Source: Acidilobaceae archaeon
GTDB taxonomy: Archaea > Thermoproteota > Thermoprotei_A > Sulfolobales > Acidilobaceae
DNA: 39,902 nt
Assembly (NCBI GenBank): GCA_027046245.1
Contig: JALTZJ010000059.1
Span: 1 to 39,902 of the forward strand
Direction: 5' to 3'
Shown here: one piece after another, positions 33,299 through 39,902 of the stretch
Layout of the letters: every line of letters starts with the position of its first letter
Position numbering within the stretch: position 1 is the first letter of the stretch
Program-made: the position numbers and the translations under genes
The notes under the pieces: generated by a model
Databases searched by the model: none
The model's input: the letters and a program-made list of their open reading frames with translations, nothing else
Told to the model about the DNA's origin: nothing

Positions 33299-33506
33299 GA
33301 TACCGGCTCCCCCCGTTAACTCCTGTATAATTTGTTACTCGCCGCCTCCAGACTCTTAAGCAATATTATACATCTCAACGTCAGACCACGGCAAAGCTGA
33401 TGCCACACTATTCGCCAGAATAATGATTGTGCCTCGCCTCTGGAAGGATGCTTAGGGAATAAAGGGTCCAGGATAATTATTGCGTGTAAAGCGGGGGTGC
33501 CTCCAA

Positions 33507-36500
33507 TTGGTGTATCTACTGGGGATAAGGTTAACGCCATTGCCAATAGCGATCGCGGCTACGCTACTGATACTACTGTTAGAACCCGCACTCCAGGTTT
33601 CCGCCCAGAGCGGCTTCGAGTATATCCCGCTTAGCGAGGAGCTTACTAACGTGTATGGCATGCTTGGATACAGTCTACCTGAGGACTTGAGGGTTTACAC
33701 AGCATACTACGTTGAAAGCAAGGGTATCCTCGTCGCCGCGGGCAACGGCTACATAGCTGGAATTGCTGTTTCCCCGGAGACAAAGCCTGCGATAGTCTGG
33801 AGACAAAGCCTTATAGGTACCGCTTCAACTGTGTCAGCTGCAAGCTATGACAGCTCATGGGTAGCCGTGGGAAGCGACGTTGGAGAGATAGTTCTTGTTA
33901 ACCTTGACGATCCTAGTATACGAGCTGACTTCTACACGGCTAGCAGGGACATAGTAATGACCCTGGCTCTTAACCCTGCAGTAGAGCGTCCAATAGTCGC
34001 AGCCCTAGACGATCAAGGCTTCATCTATGTCTTCTCCGTGGGGGAGAGTGGATGGATTGAAATAGGACCCGTAGCGCACGATGGAGCCCTTAAGAGCTTC
34101 ACTAGCGGGGCTCCACTTCTGATTCTCACCCAGGAACTCCTATTCGAAGGCCCAGGCTACAAGGGGCTACCCCTTGCCGCTGCAATCCTAGGAGGCGCCG
34201 CCTCCAATTCCGACCAGCTACTTCAGATAGCCGGCAGCCTCACAGTAGACGTTACCGCCTACATCTATTACGAGACAGAAGTTGGCGTGATACTGCCTGC
34301 AACAACCAAGACAATAACACTCGAGGACGGCACAGTAATCAAGAAAACCTTGTACTATGCAGTCGCGCCCCCCAGCGGGGCGAAGTACACATGGCCCCCC
34401 GGCGGAGCCACGACCTTAGAAGACGGCGCCACTCTAATGCTCTCCGTTAACCCCTCCGAGGCGGAAAACCTAGTTTCATTCAAGTACCTCCCGGGACCTG
34501 CAAGACTAGTTTCTCTCTACACCGAAGAGGTCTACGATGGCACTACAGGTCAGCTAGCCTCGTTTACGTGCTACTACGCTGAAGCGGAATTCCAGGGCCG
34601 TCCAGGCAGCACTGTGGATCTCGGAAACGTGGTTGCCAGGTTAGTGAGTTCCACGAGCCTCGAAGACTGCGTTAACAAAGTAAACCTAAAGGTTACCCAT
34701 GACTTCGTATACTTCCAACCAATTATACTCGTTGACCTTAATTATCCACCATCATCCTTCGACTTCCTTAAAAGTGCCTACATGATACTGCTACCCGTAG
34801 TTGGAGCTACGAATGCCACCGGCATTAGCGATACAACAGCTATATCCGTGTTTAGGGTTCCTGAGAACTCGCCCCTCGCTGAGAATGGAGTGTCAAGGAT
34901 ACTCGTAGCCGGCGATACCATAGGCGGAAGCAACGTGGCCCTAGTATACTTGTTAGACGATAACTGGGGTCTAGTAGATATCGAGCATAACCCGTTAATC
35001 TATTATCTAGGGAGCACGCTTACAACTATAGCGGTAAGTAACAGTGCAACCGCCATATACCTTGGTACCGACGACGGCCACATATATAGACTCTTATGGG
35101 ATGGAACCAAGTATTATGCTGCTAATGCACTAGTAGTTGATGTTGAAGGATCAATAACTTCAATTAGAGAGATTGAGGCCGGCTCCTACATAATAACTTC
35201 GACAAGCAATGGAATAGTGCAGCTAGTTAATCTTGAAGATTGGAAGCCTATGTGGAGAGGGCTACCGGGCTTCAACGGCGTAGACACAGGTATAAACGAC
35301 TTAGCGCTTCAGGGCTCAACTCTCAACCTCCTAACAGGCTTCTCGTTAACAGGGGTAGAGGGCGAGGCGTCCAATAAGATATACGTGTTCACGCCTCGCG
35401 GCACCGACCTCAACCCAATAATAGTTAATGCTAAGATATTAATCCAGCGGCTTGACGGCAGCGTGGTAGAGCCCGAAATACCTCAGGGCAGCTATGTAGC
35501 CCTCCTCAACGCTTCGGGCAAGCCACTCGCTAAGGCCACGTTTGATAACGGTAAGGCTCTGCTTTACGCGCCGACAGGCTTCTACAACCTATTCCTATCG
35601 CTTGAGGGTTACGGGCAAGCTGTGGCCCCTCTAGATGTTGCCCCTCCGCTTACAAGTAAATCCTACGAGTTTAGGTTCGTAGAGGCTACGTTCACCGTTT
35701 ATACGCCTAGCGAGCCTCCCTTCCCCGAGGCGGCCATAGCTTATACCCTACTAGCGGGCCCGAAGGAGGGAGCGAGCCTAGAATTCCATGTAATAGAGTA
35801 TTACGGCGATATGGAGTATAGGCCTATAGCTAGCTCTTTTGAAGTCGTAACGGGTAGCGATGGCTCGGCGCTGGCCCTACTCTGGAGCGACACAGTTTAT
35901 TCTGTGACCGCGAGGCTTGATGGCTACTATGATGCTTCAATAACTTTTGATTCAGGGCTTTCCAATGAAGCATCGATAGAGGTACATCCAGTACTCTACA
36001 GGATTGACGTCAAAGCGCTAGACTCAGAAGTGTATAGGCTACTATCGCAAGAGTTCCCTGTTAGGAACGCTGTACTAGTTATATCCCTTGGCGAGAGAAG
36101 CGCTAAGCTTCAAATGCCTAATGGTGCTGCTGAAATCTATCTATCTAAGGCTAGCTACATGTTCACTCTATCAGCGCCTGCCTACGAAACTCTAGTTCAG
36201 CAAGTAACAATAACTGGAAGCACGAATATAACGCTTCTTGCTGAGCCCTTGAGGATAACTGTGCCGATAACGATAGTATTGGTAGACGAGGTGATAGGAG
36301 TAGCCAACGGCCCTCTCCCGCAGACCACTGTAAAGGTAGAGCTAGTGGACCCACCGCTTGAATACGAATTTGAAGGGGTAACTGACAGGGAGGGTAGACT
36401 TCTAGTCCAGGGCGTTAGACCCGGCATCTACAGGATAACTGTTAGCGACCCAGTGATAGGTACTGTGACTGTAGACGACATAGCTATAATGTCGCCCGAA

Positions 36501-39347
36501 GAGATACGCGTTAAGGTAGAACCAATCTATGTTAACGTAACATTCAACTTGGTAGACGCAGATCTCCTTGTACCCGCAGCAGGGAGCTTCATAGCAACAC
36601 TGGTGTATGAGAGGATAGAAGGTGCCTCTACTTCTGTGGAGCTAGAAAGTAGCGTTACTGCGCTGAAGCTGCCCAAAGGCATATATACTATAATAATCTC
36701 ATCAAGGGAAGGATACTATAATGACTATGTTCTGGCGGGAGAGGTTATAAGTGATAATGCGGAAATCACTGCGCCGCTAACTCCTCTGAAACTACCAGTA
36801 ACAATAGCCGTAGTTTACAGCGATGACGAAACGGGGCTAGCCAGCGGAGGCGTAGCGGGGGCACTTGTTGAGATAAGCATTGTAGAGCCAGAACTTCCCT
36901 ACGCCAAAATAGTTGGGATAACGGGGTCAGACGGCACAATAACATTAATACTTAGAGCAGGAGTTTACGAAGTCAAAGTTTCAAGTCCCTTGACAGAGAG
37001 CGCGAGCACCCGTATATCAGTAGCTGCAGGTGGCAACCAGCAGGCATCATTTATCGTGTCAGTTAAGCCCCTCTACGCCACTGTCAATGTCAACCTAGTA
37101 GATAGGGAGGTCATTAAGCAGATACCGACAGCTCTACTTAAGATAACATGGAATGGTCCAACGACTACTAGCGAGAAGCTAGTGACCGTTATAGACGGAG
37201 TTGCTAGAGTAAAGGTGCCCATCGGTAGCCTCACCTTCACTGGTATACTCGAAGGTTACTACAGGCAAACCTCAATAGCCCTCAACCTCACGGTACCCGG
37301 AGAAACTTCCATTACTATACTAATGGAGCCTCTCATAATAAACGTTAACATATCAGTGCTTTACGAGCAACAAATAGTTGAGGTTGCTGGGTCCGCGATA
37401 ACGCTTCCGAGGGCCCCAGTTCCCGACGTCAAGGTAACTGTGGAACCAGACGACGATCTACTTAGATACCTAGGCATTCCCAGCACCACATTAACCATGG
37501 GAGAGACTGGAACGCTAACTGCGCCTCTAAGGGGAGGCAAGTATAAGATAATAGTTGAGGGTGCCCATATAGAGCCCTCCGAGGCGACAGCAATAGTTAA
37601 CGAGGAAAACAGGAGCATAAGAATAACTGTCAAGCCCGTCCTGTATAATGTAGTGCTCAAAGTAGTAGATCCCGAGTTAAGAGAAGATGTGGGATCACCC
37701 GAAAGCGTTGTACTCTCAATTCTATCCTTCAACGGAGTCAACATTAACACTGAAATACTCAGCGGCCCTGTGATAGAAGCTAAGCTCCCCGCCGGAACAT
37801 ACCGCATACTAGTTACTAGTACCGGATATGCAGAGTCAATACAGGATCTCATGATAACAGGCGACGCTATAGAAACGCTAACACTTAGACCAATAACTAG
37901 GAGTATACTATTCACGGTGCTGGCAGAAACAGTGCTTGGAACGTCAAACATGGTTAGCGGTAAGTTGATACTTGAGGCCGTAAATATTCCATTGAAGAAT
38001 CCAGTTATAGAGGTAGACGTAAAGCAGGGCCAAGCCGTAGCAGAGCTGCGGCTAGGCGAGTACAGGATCTACTACAAGGTGCCCGAAGCAGACTACACTA
38101 TACCTGTCGACACATTAGTAGTCCAGCCTGGCGAAGATCAGCTTCAGATTAGCCTAACAGTGAAGGCACCTAAAGTCAACTTAGCCCTCGCGCTAATAGA
38201 TGCGGAGCTTGGCACCCCCGTGAACGACGCAGCAATCAACCTTGTATACGTCGGGCCTCTAGGCCAGTATTCTCAGGTGATTGAAGACGTTGACGGCTCT
38301 GTGCAGGTAGAGCTGCCTCCCGGCACAGTTGTAGTCGACGTTGAGGCTCCGGGGTATCAGATTAAGAGGCAAGAGATAATATTGAAGCCAGACAGAGTAG
38401 ATGCTTCAGTGAAGCTGAACCCGCTACTATACAATGCCCAGCTACGCCTAGTCGACCAGGATGGCATGCCAATCGAGGAAGAGGTCATCATAAGATTCAT
38501 CCACACAGAACTACCCTACACAAAGGAGGTTAGAGGCAAAGGGTCTACCATACAAGTAAACAAGATAAGGCCGGGCATATACCGCGTGATAATCACGCCC
38601 GTGGGTAGCGAGAGGCTAGACGAGACCGAGGCGCGGGTGTCAATAGAGCCGCCTGGAGTCGCAAACCCAGACACAATACAGGTAAACTTCAAGGCGTTCA
38701 AAGTAACGTTAACTCTCGTAGACGCATCCACGGGCGGAACTGTGCCGTTCCCCTACAGGGCGCTCATAGAGAGAGTGGCTACGGGAGCCCCTAGCCCGCT
38801 AGAGGTCGTCAGAGAGATAACCATTCAGGGCAGCGCGCAGGTCACCCTACCCTACGGCGACTACACAGTAACACTGCAGCCAGAGGGGCCAGACTACTAC
38901 GTTGTAGATGAACCATTCAACGTAACGGTTGACAAGGACGGAGAGATACAGATAAAGCTGCAGCCCAGAATCTACGTGATAACCGTAGTAGTTACAGACG
39001 ACAACAACAGGCCTCTAGCAAACTCCTTCGTGTCAGTCTCGGACGCGGAAGGCAATGAAATACAGAGCGGCTACACAGATAACAACGGATTCTTCGTATT
39101 TAGAGCGGTGTTTGGAACCTACAAGGTCACGGTTAGCCACCCAGGCTTCCACACTGCAGAAAGGATAATAAGCGTGCCCCAGAACACAAACATCACAGTA
39201 AGCCTAGAGCCCGGCCTTAGAGTGCTTCTTCTACGCTACGGGCCTCTAGTCACAGGCTTCGCTAGCTTAGCCATAATAGCGGTACTAATCTATAGGATGA
39301 GGAGCGCGTTGAGCGAGAGGCTCCTCAAGGAAGAAGAATACTTCTAG
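33507..39347 (+). CDS. Giant cell-surface protein: propeller plus ~14 beta-sandwich repeats
   Basis: About 1,946 residues. An N-terminal signal peptide (hydrophobic core IAIAATLLILLL, likely cut after VSAQ) leads to a region of about 590 residues with WD/PQQ-like propeller strands (VAAGNGYIAGIAV, WVAVGSDVGEIVLVNL, AIYLGTDDGHIYRLLW). From about residue 635 there are some 14 tandem repeats of 81-103 residues. Most begin with hydrophobic-x-P-L-Y/K-x-V-x-V-x-hydrophobic-V-D and carry turn motifs such as GIYRITVS, GTYRILV or GYY, like carboxypeptidase-regulatory or PEGA-type sandwiches. A single C-terminal membrane helix (GFASLAIIAVLIY) and a charged tail RMRSALSERLLKEEEYF anchor it. TTG 33507 has GGGGGTG seven bases upstream; GTG 33510 and TTG 33480 are alternatives. 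A surface, stalk or S-layer-linked role is inferred. Confidence 0.85.
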   Translation: MVYLLGIRLTPLPIAIAATLLILLLEPALQVSAQSGFEYIPLSEELTNVYGMLGYSLPEDLRVYTAYYVESKGILVAAGNGYIAGIAVSPETKPAIVWRQSLIGTASTVSAASYDSSWVAVGSDVGEIVLVNLDDPSIRADFYTASRDIVMTLALNPAVERPIVAALDDQGFIYVFSVGESGWIEIGPVAHDGALKSFTSGAPLLILTQELLFEGPGYKGLPLAAAILGGAASNSDQLLQIAGSLTVDVTAYIYYETEVGVILPATTKTITLEDGTVIKKTLYYAVAPPSGAKYTWPPGGATTLEDGATLMLSVNPSEAENLVSFKYLPGPARLVSLYTEEVYDGTTGQLASFTCYYAEAEFQGRPGSTVDLGNVVARLVSSTSLEDCVNKVNLKVTHDFVYFQPIILVDLNYPPSSFDFLKSAYMILLPVVGATNATGISDTTAISVFRVPENSPLAENGVSRILVAGDTIGGSNVALVYLLDDNWGLVDIEHNPLIYYLGSTLTTIAVSNSATAIYLGTDDGHIYRLLWDGTKYYAANALVVDVEGSITSIREIEAGSYIITSTSNGIVQLVNLEDWKPMWRGLPGFNGVDTGINDLALQGSTLNLLTGFSLTGVEGEASNKIYVFTPRGTDLNPIIVNAKILIQRLDGSVVEPEIPQGSYVALLNASGKPLAKATFDNGKALLYAPTGFYNLFLSLEGYGQAVAPLDVAPPLTSKSYEFRFVEATFTVYTPSEPPFPEAAIAYTLLAGPKEGASLEFHVIEYYGDMEYRPIASSFEVVTGSDGSALALLWSDTVYSVTARLDGYYDASITFDSGLSNEASIEVHPVLYRIDVKALDSEVYRLLSQEFPVRNAVLVISLGERSAKLQMPNGAAEIYLSKASYMFTLSAPAYETLVQQVTITGSTNITLLAEPLRITVPITIVLVDEVIGVANGPLPQTTVKVELVDPPLEYEFEGVTDREGRLLVQGVRPGIYRITVSDPVIGTVTVDDIAIMSPEEIRVKVEPIYVNVTFNLVDADLLVPAAGSFIATLVYERIEGASTSVELESSVTALKLPKGIYTIIISSREGYYNDYVLAGEVISDNAEITAPLTPLKLPVTIAVVYSDDETGLASGGVAGALVEISIVEPELPYAKIVGITGSDGTITLILRAGVYEVKVSSPLTESASTRISVAAGGNQQASFIVSVKPLYATVNVNLVDREVIKQIPTALLKITWNGPTTTSEKLVTVIDGVARVKVPIGSLTFTGILEGYYRQTSIALNLTVPGETSITILMEPLIINVNISVLYEQQIVEVAGSAITLPRAPVPDVKVTVEPDDDLLRYLGIPSTTLTMGETGTLTAPLRGGKYKIIVEGAHIEPSEATAIVNEENRSIRITVKPVLYNVVLKVVDPELREDVGSPESVVLSILSFNGVNINTEILSGPVIEAKLPAGTYRILVTSTGYAESIQDLMITGDAIETLTLRPITRSILFTVLAETVLGTSNMVSGKLILEAVNIPLKNPVIEVDVKQGQAVAELRLGEYRIYYKVPEADYTIPVDTLVVQPGEDQLQISLTVKAPKVNLALALIDAELGTPVNDAAINLVYVGPLGQYSQVIEDVDGSVQVELPPGTVVVDVEAPGYQIKRQEIILKPDRVDASVKLNPLLYNAQLRLVDQDGMPIEEEVIIRFIHTELPYTKEVRGKGSTIQVNKIRPGIYRVIITPVGSERLDETEARVSIEPPGVANPDTIQVNFKAFKVTLTLVDASTGGTVPFPYRALIERVATGAPSPLEVVREITIQGSAQVTLPYGDYTVTLQPEGPDYYVVDEPFNVTVDKDGEIQIKLQPRIYVITVVVTDDNNRPLANSFVSVSDAEGNEIQSGYTDNNGFFVFRAVFGTYKVTVSHPGFHTAERIISVPQNTNITVSLEPGLRVLLLRYGPLVTGFASLAIIAVLIYRMRSALSERLLKEEEYF

Positions 39348-39402
39348 CACATCATAATTTTAATATTGCCTGGAGCGTGCCAGCTGTGAGCAGGTGGTCA
39401 TA

Positions 39403-39588
39403 ATGTCGCTCGAACGACTAGACGATGCATTCAAGAGGTACGCCAGCCACTTAGAAAGCGTTAAGAGGCGCAGCATTGAGGACGCGAGGGCTAGGCTACT
39501 CTCAGAGCACAAGCGCTTCATTGAGGAAGTCAACAGATTATTTAACACTGCAATAACCAACTTTGAAAATAAACTAAAAAGCAGTTAA
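39403..39588 (+). CDS. Small coiled-coil protein
   Basis: 61 residues from ATG 39403, which follows AGGTGGT. It is almost entirely helical and charged (LERLDDAFKRYASHLESVKR, SIEDARARLLSEHKRFIEEVN) with a hydrophobic heptad pattern, so a coiled-coil dimer is likely. It resembles in style the N-terminal coils of archaeal ATP synthase stalk subunits E/H, but no such genes are adjacent. It follows the giant surface protein by 55 bases and converges on the DUF131 gene. Role unknown. Confidence 0.6.
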   Translation: MSLERLDDAFKRYASHLESVKRRSIEDARARLLSEHKRFIEEVNRLFNTAITNFENKLKSS

Positions 39589-39613
39589 ACTTAAACCAAT
39601 ATTAACATATCTA

Positions 39614-39880
39614 TTAAACAACTCTTTTAAGTAATACTACTACTAACACTATATATATAATCATCATTAACACTGCTACCACTGCCGCTAAGAGCGCCGC
39701 CCTCGCAGACGTACCGAATATTATTGGTATAGGGCCTATCATGACAACCCCGCCAGCCTCAACCTTCCCGGCACCGCCGAGAGCAGAAGCGAAAACCCCT
39801 AGAAACACAAGGACTACACCAAGCATGATTAAGATGAACCCTGCAATCACCAAGTAGCTATGCAGCTGCACCCCCTCCAA
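39614..39880 (-). CDS. DUF131-like small membrane protein
   Basis: 88 residues with two membrane helices (about residues 9-33, LVIAGFILIMLGVVLVFLGV, and 60-85, AALLAAVVAVLMMIIYIVLV). Between them is the loop VEAGGVVMIGPIPIIFGTSA, the signature of the archaeal DUF131/TIGR00304 family, whose function is unknown. ATG 39880 is close to the window edge. It converges on the coiled-coil gene with a 25-base gap. Confidence 0.8.
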   Translation of the reverse strand: MEGVQLHSYLVIAGFILIMLGVVLVFLGVFASALGGAGKVEAGGVVMIGPIPIIFGTSARAALLAAVVAVLMMIIYIVLVVVLLKRVV

Positions 39881-39902
39881 CCCCCTAGCACCCCACTATA
39901 AC

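Noticed and set aside
1-39902. Insertion sequences, prophage, integrase, CRISPR or toxin-antitoxin cassette
   Set aside because: No transposase or integrase motifs, no regularly spaced direct repeats and no tRNA-adjacent target duplications were seen.

Overview
The window is chromosomal DNA from a hyperthermophilic crenarchaeon (Thermoproteota). A Desulfurococcales/Pyrodictiaceae-type organism fits best, but this is inference from gene content and no species call is made. Archaeal signs are P0-type L10, Sec61-gamma-type SecE, PCNA, S30e, Nop5/fibrillarin, GatD/GatE, Trm5/Taw3 and TATA boxes. A probable Rpo13 RNA polymerase subunit points to Crenarchaeota. Starts are often GTG or TTG preceded by GGAGGTG-like ribosome binding sites, AGG is the dominant Arg codon, and genes are tightly packed. 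I see no transposase, integrase, phage gene or CRISPR array.

Layout. 38-2893 (minus): secE-nusG-rpl11-rpl1-rpl10 translation/secretion operon. L11 lacks nearly all of its N-terminal domain, and the L1 leader holds a perfect 11-bp inverted repeat. 2936-5563: Mut7-C RNase, a four-CBS protein, a DUF72 protein, a candidate structured RNA and a small Zn-finger protein. 5575-8367: PCNA, an unknown protein, probable Rpo13 and an unknown membrane protein. 8488-14257: Lhr-type helicase, DHH phosphoesterase, and PINA (PIN-ATPase). 14410-19419: degenerate amidohydrolase-like protein, ThiI, a three-gene operon centred on an endonuclease III-like Fe-S protein, and a small winged-helix-like protein.

19488-29549 is rich in RNA-processing and translation genes: trm5-taw3 (wyosine pathway), tRNA-Val(CAC), tRNA-Glu(UUC), intron-containing tRNA-Cys(GCA), aspS, UPF0216, flpA-nop5, S30e and gatD-gatE. 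A compact RNA with a textbook kink-turn (possible C/D-box sRNA) lies just after gatE. The AspRS carries His where strictly Asp-specific archaeal enzymes carry Trp. Together with GatDE this suggests indirect routes to Asn-tRNA and Gln-tRNA, though only the GatDE route is encoded here.

29725-39347 is the most distinctive region. A type IV pilus/type II secretion-like ATPase and its polytopic membrane partner are divergent from a protein of about 1,950 residues. That protein has a signal peptide, a beta-propeller-like N-terminal region, about 14 tandem beta-sandwich-type repeats that may alternate between two forms, and a C-terminal membrane anchor. No pilin is present nearby. The window ends with a small coiled-coil protein and a DUF131 membrane protein.
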